Notes under the pieces: generated by a model
The model's input: the letters and a program-made list of their open reading frames with translations, nothing else
Databases searched by the model: none
Told to the model about the DNA's origin: nothing
Translations under genes and position numbers: made by a program
Shown: positions 16,506 to 24,254 of the stretch, piece by piece
Layout of the letters: each line of letters starts with the position of its first letter
Numbering within the stretch: the first letter of the stretch is position 1
Source of the DNA: Halococcoides cellulosivorans
GTDB taxonomy: Archaea; Halobacteriota; Halobacteria; Halobacteriales; Haloarculaceae
Direction: 5' to 3'
NCBI RefSeq assembly: GCF_003058365.1
Contig: NZ_CP028858.1
Location: 1,488,001-1,552,000, forward strand
DNA: 64,000 bases

Positions 16506-17672
16506 GTGACCGCAGTCGAACTACTCGTCCAAGTACTCCGGGCAGGTGTCGACGAGACGCTGTCCTACCTGACGTTGCACGTCGTCACGTGCCTGGTGCC
16601 GGCCTTCTTCATCGCGGGAGGGATCTCAGCGATCCTCTCGGATCACTTCGTGACCAAGTACCTCAGCGCGGACGCCCCGAAACTCCACGCCTACACGCTC
16701 GCGTCGGTGTCGGGCATCGCGCTCGCGGTGTGTAGCTGTACGATCCTCCCGATGTTCGCCGGCCTGTACAAGAAGGGTGCGGGAATCGGCCCCGCGACGG
16801 CCTTCCTGTTCTCGGGGCCGGCGATCAACGTGCTGGCCGTCGTGTTCACCGCGAGTGCACTGAGTCTCCCGCTCGGTGGGGCAAGGGCCTTTTTCGCCGT
16901 GACGATGGCCGGTGCGATTGGCCTGACGATGGCCGCGGTCTTCGGGGAACCCGAAGGCGAGAGTCCGGACGGACGGCCCGTCGCCACCGACGGGGGAGTC
17001 GTCACCGAACGCGACCGGCCGCTCTGGGTGACGGGCGGCTTTTTCGGCAGCCAGGTCGCGATCCTATTGATCGCCGCGACGGGACTGCTGACCTGGACGG
17101 TCAAAGCGCCGCTGCTCGCGCCGCTGTTCGCTGTCCTCGGATACTTGCTCTGGACCCAGTTCGATCGGAGCGAGATCGACGCGTGGCTCGAAGAGACGTG
17201 GTTTTTCACGAAGACGATCTTCCCACTGCTGATCGCCGGAACCTTCGTGATCGGGATCATCGGTGCGATCGCGGCGATCGCCCAGGGGATGGGGCCCCTG
17301 GCGACGGTCACGACCGACGCTGGCGAGACGTTCGCGGCCCACCAGGTCGCGCCGGGCCTACTCACTCAGGGGATCTTCGGTGAGACGACCGTCCTCTCGA
17401 CCGCGCTCGGGGCGGTCATCGGCGCAATCCTCTACATGCCGACGCTGCTCGAAGTGCCGATCATCGGCTCGCTGTTCGGGTACACCAACGGCCTGATGGC
17501 CGACGGGCCCGCACTCGCACTCCTGCTCGCGGGCCCGTCGCTGTCGCTCCCGAACATGCTGGTGATCTGGAAGACCATCGGCACGAAACGGACGGCGCTG
17601 TACGTCGCGCTCGTCGCCAGCGCGGCCACGATTGCAGGCCTAATCTGGGGCCTGATCATCGCCCCCATTTGA
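16506..17672 (+). CDS. DUF318/UPF0718-type permease, ArsP-like
   Basis: The 388-residue polytopic membrane protein (about eight to ten helices) starts at GTG. It has the family signature AVCSCTILPMFAGLYKKG followed by FLFSGPAINVLAV, and a repeat of the inverted-half signature in LLAGPSLSLPNMLVIWK near the C-terminus. Members of this family include ArsP, which exports trivalent organoarsenicals, and others annotated for metals. The Cys-x-Cys in the signature is suited to thiophilic substrates. Next to arsM, export of methylated As(III) is the obvious hypothesis. A CPRC thioredoxin-like gene follows at 17736. Confidence 0.85.
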   Translation: MTAVELLVQVLRAGVDETLSYLTLHVVTCLVPAFFIAGGISAILSDHFVTKYLSADAPKLHAYTLASVSGIALAVCSCTILPMFAGLYKKGAGIGPATAFLFSGPAINVLAVVFTASALSLPLGGARAFFAVTMAGAIGLTMAAVFGEPEGESPDGRPVATDGGVVTERDRPLWVTGGFFGSQVAILLIAATGLLTWTVKAPLLAPLFAVLGYLLWTQFDRSEIDAWLEETWFFTKTIFPLLIAGTFVIGIIGAIAAIAQGMGPLATVTTDAGETFAAHQVAPGLLTQGIFGETTVLSTALGAVIGAILYMPTLLEVPIIGSLFGYTNGLMADGPALALLLAGPSLSLPNMLVIWKTIGTKRTALYVALVASAATIAGLIWGLIIAPI

Positions 17673-17735
17673 CATATCGCTCTCGAACACCCACGGAAAC
17701 CACACCACACGACTCCACACGACACACCACAACCC

Positions 17736-17972
17736 ATGAACATCGAAGTCATCGGCCCCGGGTGTCCCCGGTGCCAGAAAACCGCGACGCGTGTCGAACA
17801 GGCAATCGAGCGACTCGATCGTGACGCCTCGATCGAGAAAGTCGAGGATCAGATGGCCATCATCGACCGTGGCGTGATGCACACGCCCGCCGTCGCCGTC
17901 GACGGTGAAATCGAAATCGAAGGCGAGATTCCCGCCGTCGACGAGTTGGTCGAGGTGTTCCAGTCGGCGTAG
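17736..17972 (+). CDS. Thioredoxin-like small redox protein (CPRC), permease partner
   Basis: The 78-residue single-domain protein has a thioredoxin fold active site GCPRCQK (Cys10-x-x-Cys13) and the cis-proline motif HTPAVAVDGE. It matches the short redox-active disulfide family often encoded beside DUF318 permeases. It could pass thiol-bound substrate to the permease or keep its Cys-x-Cys reduced (inference). It lies 63 bp downstream of the permease, same strand, with an AC-rich spacer. Confidence 0.88.
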   Translation: MNIEVIGPGCPRCQKTATRVEQAIERLDRDASIEKVEDQMAIIDRGVMHTPAVAVDGEIEIEGEIPAVDELVEVFQSA

Positions 17973-18015
17973 CACCGCACTCCCGATTGTGGACGCGAAC
18001 GTGGTCAGCGGCCAC

Positions 18016-19131
18016 TCAGCGGACGGCCTCGGTCGCGGCCCGCATCGCTTCGAGTGCCTCTTTGATCGACTCGACGTCGGTCGCATACGAGATGCGCGCG
18101 TGGCCCGCGCCGCTCGGCCCGAACGCCTCGCCGGGCACGACGATCACGTCGCGTTCGAGGACGGCCTCGACCCAGCCCTCGGGGACTTCTGGCATCGCGT
18201 AGAACGCCCCCTCGGGCGTCGGTGTGCGCAACCCCATATCCGAGAGCCCATCGAGGACGACGTCACGACGGCGTTCGAACGCCGCGACCATCTCGTCGAC
18301 GGCGTCCTGAGTCCCGGTCAGCGCCGCCTCGGCGGCGAACTGGGCGGGCGCACTCGCACACGCCTGGACGTACTGGTGGGCACGAAGCATGCGCTCGATA
18401 CGGTCGTGGTCTGCGGCGACCCACCCGAGTCGCCACCCCGTCATCGAGTACGTTTTCGAACAGGCGTTGACCATCACGACGTTCTCGCCGTCCGCCATCG
18501 GTGAGTGGTGATCGACGCCGTAGCGGATGCGCTCGTAGACCTCGTCGGTGAGACAGACAATATCGTGTTCGTCTGCGATCCGGGCGAATGCCTGCATATC
18601 GGCCTCGCTCTGGACCGCTCCCGTCGGGTTCGCGGGGCTGTTGACGACGAACATCGCCGTCTCCGGGGTGATCGCATCCTCGACGGCGGCGGGGTCGAGC
18701 GAGAGGTCGTCCCGGACGGGGACCGTTCGGGGCGTGGCGTCCGCGAGTCGCGTCAACGCTTCGTAGGAGACGAATCCCGGATCGGGGATCAGCACCTCCT
18801 CGCCCGGGTCGACGTGCGCGGCGATCGCGAGATAGAGTGCTTCCGACCCCCCGGCAGTGACGATGAGATTCTCGGGGTCGACCGCGAGATCGTGTTCACG
18901 GTCGTGATAGTCGGCGATCGCCTCGCGGAGTTCGGGCCGGCCCTTGTTCGAGGTGTAGGCGTCGGCCTCGCCCGCTCGAATCGCGTCGCTGGCGGCCTCG
19001 TGGACGTGATCGGGCGCCGGGAAGTCTGGCTGACCGAGTCCGAGGTTGATCGAGTCCTCGCTGGCGGCCTCGAACACCTCACGAATCCCCGAGATCGACA
19101 CCTGCTCGACGCGGGTCGCGAATCTGGACAT
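18016..19131 (-). CDS. Pyridoxal-phosphate-dependent aminotransferase, class I/II
   Basis: The 371-residue cytoplasmic fold-type I aminotransferase starts at MSRFATRVEQVSISG. The PLP lysine is in NACSKTYSMTGWRLG (about Lys229); other motifs are LGLGQPDFP, TAGGSEALY, NSPANPTGAV and the C-terminal arginine region GHARISYA. It resembles archaeal aspartate/aromatic aminotransferases, but substrate cannot be told from sequence. It converges with the thioredoxin-like gene and looks monocistronic. Confidence 0.9.
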   Translation of the reverse strand: MSRFATRVEQVSISGIREVFEAASEDSINLGLGQPDFPAPDHVHEAASDAIRAGEADAYTSNKGRPELREAIADYHDREHDLAVDPENLIVTAGGSEALYLAIAAHVDPGEEVLIPDPGFVSYEALTRLADATPRTVPVRDDLSLDPAAVEDAITPETAMFVVNSPANPTGAVQSEADMQAFARIADEHDIVCLTDEVYERIRYGVDHHSPMADGENVVMVNACSKTYSMTGWRLGWVAADHDRIERMLRAHQYVQACASAPAQFAAEAALTGTQDAVDEMVAAFERRRDVVLDGLSDMGLRTPTPEGAFYAMPEVPEGWVEAVLERDVIVVPGEAFGPSGAGHARISYATDVESIKEALEAMRAATEAVR

Positions 19132-19270
19132 GACCGTCGATCGGCGTCGATCCGGCATAGGGTTGGTGATCGGTGACGGCGAGAGACGGCGTCGAGACGA
19201 CAGCGAGGAGAGCGACGATCGAGTGGCGATCGAATAGCGGTCGAATGACGATCGAGTGGCGATCTGACGA

Positions 19271-20329
19271 TTAGCGCCGCTCACGGGCGCGATCGACGAC
19301 ACGTTCGAGTCGATCCAGATCCGGTTCGTAGTCCTCCGGGAGTCGAACCGGCAGATCGTCAGTGTCCCGCTCGGCGAGCAATCGAGCGAGCCGTCCGGGA
19401 TGCTGTTCGGCGATCTCCCCACGATCGAGGTCGGTCGCGGCGAGCACCGCTGCGTCGTCTGCGGTGGCGCCCAGCACCATCATGCGGGCCCGCTCGACGA
19501 GGTGGTCCGTTCGATCAGGCGGCAAATCGACGCGTCTGGCGAGTCGTCGCGGATCGGCGTCGGCCAGATCGCCGACGCGCTCGACGTCGCCGTCCGCGAG
19601 GCGTTCCTGGAGACGATCACCGACGCCCTTGACCGCGTGAACGGGTTTGCGCGACCACTCCGTGGGCTCACGCTCGGGTCGCTCGTCGTCCGTCCGCCCG
19701 TCGTCGGTATTCGAGTCACCGTGGCTCGGCCCATCCCCGTCGTCTTCGGGCAACAGGATCGGATGCTCGTAGGTCTGGCCGTCGGGCCCACTCGACGCTC
19801 CAGACTGATCGTCCGAGCCCTGAGACTCCTCGATGGGGGGCAGATCGCCCGCATCGACGGCGTCCTGGAGGCTCTCGACGACCGACGGGTCGAGTCTGGC
19901 CCCGAGGTCGTCCCAGGTCAGTCCCGGCACCGGACTGGCCGCCGCGGGGGAGTCCTCGCCGCCGTCACCGGTGCGAGTCGGCAGTTTCCCACCAGGGGAC
20001 AGCTGTAGGCGGAAGCTCCCGCCCGTTCCGCCGGGGACGATCGAAAGCTGGTCGGATCCGTCGCCCGACGCGCCGGTGTCACCGAGGGTTGGGAGGTTTC
20101 CGAGTCCGCCGCCGAGCCCTCCGCCACCTGGACTATCACCGCTCTGTCCACCCTGACTGTCGTCGGACTCTTCGGGAGTTTCGACGCCGAACGGGACCTC
20201 GACTTCGACATCGGCGACCCTGAGCGACGGCTGGTCGTCGGGGCGCTCGTCGTTGCGGGCTTCGATCTCGTCGACCGCCTGCTGGAGGTCGCGCTGTACC
20301 AGATTCATGACCGCACCGATTCGTGGCAT
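19271..20329 (-). CDS. Uncharacterised protein with trypco2-like N-terminus and helix-hairpin-helix C-terminus
   Basis: The 352-residue protein is the third gene of an unknown operon. The N-terminal ~50 residues have a helix followed by LRVADVEVEVPFGVE, similar in shape to the trypsin-co-occurring domain 2 pattern (weak, by eye). Residues ~55-225 are a low-complexity Gly/Asp/Ser-rich linker including GGGGLGGGLGNLP. From ~228 to the end are helix-hairpin-helix type repeats (VHAVKGVGDRLQERL), which usually bind DNA or mediate protein contacts. It starts 1 bp after the preceding gene's stop. Function unknown; no signal peptide or membrane segment. Confidence 0.8.
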   Translation of the reverse strand: MPRIGAVMNLVQRDLQQAVDEIEARNDERPDDQPSLRVADVEVEVPFGVETPEESDDSQGGQSGDSPGGGGLGGGLGNLPTLGDTGASGDGSDQLSIVPGGTGGSFRLQLSPGGKLPTRTGDGGEDSPAAASPVPGLTWDDLGARLDPSVVESLQDAVDAGDLPPIEESQGSDDQSGASSGPDGQTYEHPILLPEDDGDGPSHGDSNTDDGRTDDERPEREPTEWSRKPVHAVKGVGDRLQERLADGDVERVGDLADADPRRLARRVDLPPDRTDHLVERARMMVLGATADDAAVLAATDLDRGEIAEQHPGRLARLLAERDTDDLPVRLPEDYEPDLDRLERVVDRARERR

Positions 20330-20330
20330 G

Positions 20331-20993
20331 TTACTTGAAGTGCATACTCGTCGAGAGTTCGCCGACGGCGTCGCCGTTCAGCCCCGCCGGCGGGGCAGCG
20401 GCGTCGATCACCGACGCGTCGAGCTGATCGTCGAACGCGACTTTCACGTCGAGGTCGATGTCCTCGACGACCGGTTCGGGCACGCCACCGCTGGCGACCC
20501 GCTGGAGGGCGTCTTTCCGTGGCTGACCGATCTCGGTCGCGATCGCCTCGCGGACACGCTCGACCGCGGCCTCGGTGAGAAAGGCCAGCCCGTTACGGAC
20601 CTCCAGAGTCGCCTCGCGATCGGCCAGCAGGTCGACGCCCAGCTCCGCGAGGGCGTCGTAGCTCCGGGCTCGATCCGGAGGGACGAACTCGGGATGGAGA
20701 AAGACCTCGTTCGGTCGGATCGCAGAGTGACCGGGCTGCCAGGTCTCGAGATAGCGATCGAGCGCGTCGCCCGAGAGCGCGTCGCCCAGGAGATCGCGCG
20801 GCGGTTCGTCGAGCGGCGGACATCGCTCGGCCAGCACGGCCCGCACCTCACGCTCGTCGGCGAACGCCGCGGGCGGATCGTCGAGTCGGGCTTCGAGGTC
20901 CGCGAGGCTGGCCGCCGTGCGGCGCTCGCCCGCGAGTGCGCCCGCCGCGCCGTCCTCGACGAGCCGTGAGAGCACCGTCGAGAGTCGCCCCAT
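20331..20993 (-). CDS. Uncharacterised 220-residue protein, middle gene of three-gene operon
   Basis: Not recognised. The N-terminal two thirds are predicted mostly alpha-helical and acidic. The C-terminal part contains VVEDIDLDVKVAFDD, which resembles DVEVEVPFGV in the downstream protein, and ends LSTSMHFK. There is no signal peptide or membrane segment. It is 3 bp from the upstream gene's stop and 1 bp from the downstream start, so all three are surely co-expressed. The conserved, non-repetitive composition argues that it is a real gene. Confidence 0.82.
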   Translation of the reverse strand: MGRLSTVLSRLVEDGAAGALAGERRTAASLADLEARLDDPPAAFADEREVRAVLAERCPPLDEPPRDLLGDALSGDALDRYLETWQPGHSAIRPNEVFLHPEFVPPDRARSYDALAELGVDLLADREATLEVRNGLAFLTEAAVERVREAIATEIGQPRKDALQRVASGGVPEPVVEDIDLDVKVAFDDQLDASVIDAAAPPAGLNGDAVGELSTSMHFK

Positions 20994-20996
20994 CGA

Positions 20997-21824
20997 TCAC
21001 TCGCTCTCGCCGAAGCCACCGCCTTCGTTCGGGCGGAGTGGCTGGTAATCGCCGCGGATGTTGATCTCGACGCGGCCCATGATGTCGACCGAGGCCTCAC
21101 TGCTCGACATCTCGCGTTTGGTCATCGTCGAGACCGACGTGTTGTGGTGGTTGGCGTACCCACCGACGTTGAACGACCCGAGCGAGAGCCCGGCGTTGGC
21201 TCCCGCACTGGTCGACGAGCGGTCGTACTCCGTGTCGGTCTGGCGGGTGTACTCCGAAGCGTTGGTATTGAAGTTCAGCTTCGTCTCGATCGTCCCGTCG
21301 TCGACGACGACACGGACGATGCCCTGCGAGACGAGGTCTTTCAGGGCTTCGAGGCGCGGGCCGGCGATGTCACGGCGGACGCACTTGCGGATCGTGGTCA
21401 CCTGTTCGCCACTCAACTCCAGGGTCGGCTCCTCGCCCTCGGAGCCGCTCGCGTCGTCGGGAGCGGGAAGCGTCAGATTGAGTTCCTCGGCCTCGTCGCC
21501 GAGTTTTCGGTTCAGAATCTCGAGATCGGTCTTCGTCAACGTTCCGGGCTCGTCGGTCGTGCCGACCGCCGTCGTGCCGGATTCCTCGCCGGGGAACTTG
21601 CCGATCAGCCAGTCGGTGACGTCGCGATCGATCACCGCCTCCTGTTCGAACTCCGAGACCGACATCGACACCTTCTCCACCAGATCGGCGTACGCCTCCT
21701 GCTGGCGAATCATCGAGGTGACGATGGCGTTGAAGGTGTCCTCGATCAGTTTCGAGGTGAACTCGGGGAACTCGATTTCGTCGAGGCGCGTGGCGTTGTC
21801 GACCGCGTCGGATGCTGGTGGCAT
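20997..21824 (-). CDS. Uncharacterised 275-residue protein, first gene of three-gene operon
   Basis: The start at MPPASDAVDNATRL is fixed by the composition change just upstream and by TATA-like TATACCTATA on the minus strand (21861-21870). Residues ~10-75 form a predicted helical domain (FPEFTSKLIEDTFNAIV, then EAYADLVEKVSMSVSEF). An acidic linker follows, and residues ~150-275 are beta-rich. That part has a Ser/Gly/Asn-rich section (SLGSFNVGGYANHHN) and the strand VEINIRGDYQPL. The layout recalls bacterial DUF2589-type proteins by eye only. It has no export signal. It heads the operon with the 220- and 352-residue proteins and is divergent from a LiaF-like membrane protein. Confidence 0.82.
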   Translation of the reverse strand: MPPASDAVDNATRLDEIEFPEFTSKLIEDTFNAIVTSMIRQQEAYADLVEKVSMSVSEFEQEAVIDRDVTDWLIGKFPGEESGTTAVGTTDEPGTLTKTDLEILNRKLGDEAEELNLTLPAPDDASGSEGEEPTLELSGEQVTTIRKCVRRDIAGPRLEALKDLVSQGIVRVVVDDGTIETKLNFNTNASEYTRQTDTEYDRSSTSAGANAGLSLGSFNVGGYANHHNTSVSTMTKREMSSSEASVDIMGRVEINIRGDYQPLRPNEGGGFGESE

Positions 21825-21860
21825 GAACTGTTCCTCGAACGACCACTCGACGGGCGGTCT

Positions 21861-21870
21861 TATAGGTATA
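21861..21870 (-). promoter_or_regulatory. TATA element of the three-gene operon
   Basis: TATACCTATA on the minus strand lies 37-46 bp before the ATG at 21824, in a 225-bp divergent spacer. A short untranslated leader is implied. Confidence 0.45.
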
Positions 21871-22049
21871 GACGTATCGGCAATTTCGGCAAAGGCTGCC
21901 GACGCGCGTGCCGGTCGCAGGATGCGGGCCCCACGACCGACGAGACGGCGACGACGGTCGAATCGACAGGCCGACGAGGCCAGCGAGACGAGGAAGACGG
22001 CCGATATATGGGGTGCAATTTTACAGTGGAGTGGAGACTCACATCTCGT

Positions 22050-22739
22050 GTGACACGAACTCTCCTGAGCCGGATATCGACCGGCGGACTGATCGTCCTC
22101 GTCGGACTGGCACTGCTCGCTCGAACGACCGAACTGTTCGACGCGGGACTGGTCTGGACGTGGCTGCCCGCGCTGTTCGTCGTGCTTGGCGTGTGGGCAC
22201 TTCTCGCCAGCCAGTTCCGCAACCTGACCGGGCCGGTGATGGTGATTGCCGTCGCCGGGGCGGTTCTCGCGCGGAATCTCGACGTGATCAGCGACGCCAC
22301 GCTCGGTCGGTGGTGGCCACTGCTCGTCGTCCTCTTCGGCGTCTTGCTCGTCGTCGGCCGCTCTCGGCGCCGTCGGTCGAGCCCCGGGGCCACGACCGGC
22401 GAGGTGAGCGTGCTGAGCGTTCTCGGCGGGAGCGAACGCCGGATCGGCCCGACGTTCACTGGCGCAGAAGTCCTCTCGGTGTTCGGGGGGTCGGAACTCG
22501 ATCTGCGGGAGACGGACGTGCCGACCCCGCCGGCAGTTCTCGACACGATCACGCTCTTTGGCGGAACCGAACTCCGCGTGCCCAGCGACTGGGTGGTTCA
22601 GATCGACGCGCTCGCGCTGTTCGGCGGGATCGAAGACGATCGACAGGCTCCGAGCGACGGCCCCGCGAGGACCGAGGAGGGCCCCGACCTCGTGATTACG
22701 GGGCTCGTGCTGTTCGGCGGCCTCGAAATCTCTCACTGA
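22050..22739 (+). CDS. LiaF-like membrane protein with FGG beta repeats
   Basis: The 229-residue protein from a GTG (MTRTLLSRISTGGLIVLVG) has about four transmembrane helices in the first 100 residues (a LiaI/LiaF-type toast-rack membrane domain). After a basic RSRRRRS boundary comes a soluble C-terminal domain. The latter has five strand-turn repeats of the type LSVFGGSELDL / ITLFGGTELRV / LVLFGGLEI, typical of the LiaF C-terminal fold. An upstream in-frame ATG at 22008 lies inside a TATA-like GATATATG (22003-22010), so the GTG is preferred. LiaF proteins act in envelope-stress sensing in bacteria; here the role is unknown. Confidence 0.8.
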   Translation: MTRTLLSRISTGGLIVLVGLALLARTTELFDAGLVWTWLPALFVVLGVWALLASQFRNLTGPVMVIAVAGAVLARNLDVISDATLGRWWPLLVVLFGVLLVVGRSRRRRSSPGATTGEVSVLSVLGGSERRIGPTFTGAEVLSVFGGSELDLRETDVPTPPAVLDTITLFGGTELRVPSDWVVQIDALALFGGIEDDRQAPSDGPARTEEGPDLVITGLVLFGGLEISH

Positions 22740-22743
22740 GCAC

Positions 22744-24168
22744 TCACTCGTTTTCGAGCTTTTCGACGGCCTCTTCGAGGTTGTTGACCATCTGAGCTTG
22801 CTCTTCGTTGGCGGCGTAGATATTCTGAGTTTCGCTGGCGACGCGTTCGGCCTGATCGGCCACCTGATCGACGACAGAAGCGACCTCTTCGGCGCTGGCG
22901 GCCTGATCGTCGGTCGCCTCTGCGACCTCTTCGATGCCCCGAGAGGCTTCTTCGATCGCCTCGACGATTTCGTCGAGGGCAGACATCGTCGCTTCGGCCT
23001 GGTCGATCCCGGCGTCGACCTGTTCGCGCGCCTGATCGAGACTCGTGACGGTCTCGGTCGTATCGGTCTGAATCCCTTCGATCATCGACTCGATCGTCGA
23101 GGCGTTGTCCTGGGCGTCTTCGGCCAGGTTCTTCACCTCGTCGGCCACGACGGCGAACCGCTCGCCCTGCCCGCCGGCCTGAGCGGCTTCGATGTTGGCG
23201 TTCAAAGCGAGCATGTTGGTCTGATCCGCGATGTCGTTGATCACCTCGACAATTTCGTCGATTTCGTCGACACGTCCCTTTAGATTGTCGAGGTCGTCGG
23301 CCAGGTCGACGAACGCGGAATCGATGTTCTCCATCTCGTCGATCGCCGCGTCGGCCGTCTCGGATCCATCGCGAGCGCGCTCTTGGGCAGAGTCACTCGT
23401 CGCGGCGACCTCCTCGGCGCTAGAGGCAACTTCCTCGATCGACGCGCTCAGAGTGCTGATCTCGTTGGCGACCTCGTCCATCGAGTCGGTCATCTCCTGT
23501 GCGCCCGAACTGATCTCGTCGGAACTGGAGGCCACGTCGTCGGCGTTCTGGCTGAGTTCACCGATCGAGTTCGACACTTCATCGGCGGCGGCTTTGACGT
23601 GCGAGATGTCTTTGAAACTCTCGGTGATGCCGACGACCTCGCCGCGATCGTCGGTGATCGCCTCACTGACGAGCAGCGTCTGTCTGGTCTCGCCGTTGGG
23701 CAGTTCCTTCTCGACTTCGACCTCGACGCGGCGTTCGTTTCCCTCCATGATCTGGCGCATCGTGCAGTTTTCGGTGCCACAGAACGCGCCCGACATCTGA
23801 TTCATGCACTTGAGATCCTGACGATCGCAGTCGACGCCAGTCCACTCGGTCATCACGCGATTCTGTTTGACGACGTTCAGATCGCCGTCGATGACGCGCT
23901 GGGCCGATCCAGAGGTATCGTACAGTTGGTCGGGATCCTCTTCGAGGACGATTTCGACGTCGGGGAGGTCTTCCTCGACGGGGCCGGCCGGGTCGTTCGG
24001 AACGGAAGCCATCTGAGTCCCACCGTCGGACTCGATAGAAGTCGACCCGTCGGGCGATGGCGATTCGTCGGGGTTCTCGGTGTCGGGACGTTCGGGACGG
24101 GTTTCGGACGTGTCGGCCGGAGTGCCGACGGCGTCGAGAATCGATTGGAGGGACAGTCGGGGGACCAT
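22744..24168 (-). CDS. Soluble methyl-accepting chemotaxis-type transducer with Cys-containing PAS domain
   Basis: The 474-residue protein starts MVPRLSLQSILDAVG. It has no transmembrane segment, so it senses cytoplasmic signals. Residues ~70-190 form a PAS domain with four cysteines in a C-x5-C-x7-C-x4-C arrangement (DCDRQDLKC then FCGTENC). Residues ~195-474 are a long coiled coil with the conserved CheA/CheW-binding hairpin INDIADQTNMLALNANIEAA. Methylation-type Glu/Gln pairs are present. The cysteines may bind a cofactor or respond to redox (inference). The LiaF-like gene converges from the other side. Confidence 0.92.
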   Translation of the reverse strand: MVPRLSLQSILDAVGTPADTSETRPERPDTENPDESPSPDGSTSIESDGGTQMASVPNDPAGPVEEDLPDVEIVLEEDPDQLYDTSGSAQRVIDGDLNVVKQNRVMTEWTGVDCDRQDLKCMNQMSGAFCGTENCTMRQIMEGNERRVEVEVEKELPNGETRQTLLVSEAITDDRGEVVGITESFKDISHVKAAADEVSNSIGELSQNADDVASSSDEISSGAQEMTDSMDEVANEISTLSASIEEVASSAEEVAATSDSAQERARDGSETADAAIDEMENIDSAFVDLADDLDNLKGRVDEIDEIVEVINDIADQTNMLALNANIEAAQAGGQGERFAVVADEVKNLAEDAQDNASTIESMIEGIQTDTTETVTSLDQAREQVDAGIDQAEATMSALDEIVEAIEEASRGIEEVAEATDDQAASAEEVASVVDQVADQAERVASETQNIYAANEEQAQMVNNLEEAVEKLENE

Positions 24169-24254
24169 GAATACTCGATCGAGATATACGACAGACCGAC
24201 AGAAGGGTGCGCTCGCTAAACTGTAAGGGGGTCTCGAACGTCGACCCTCAATAG

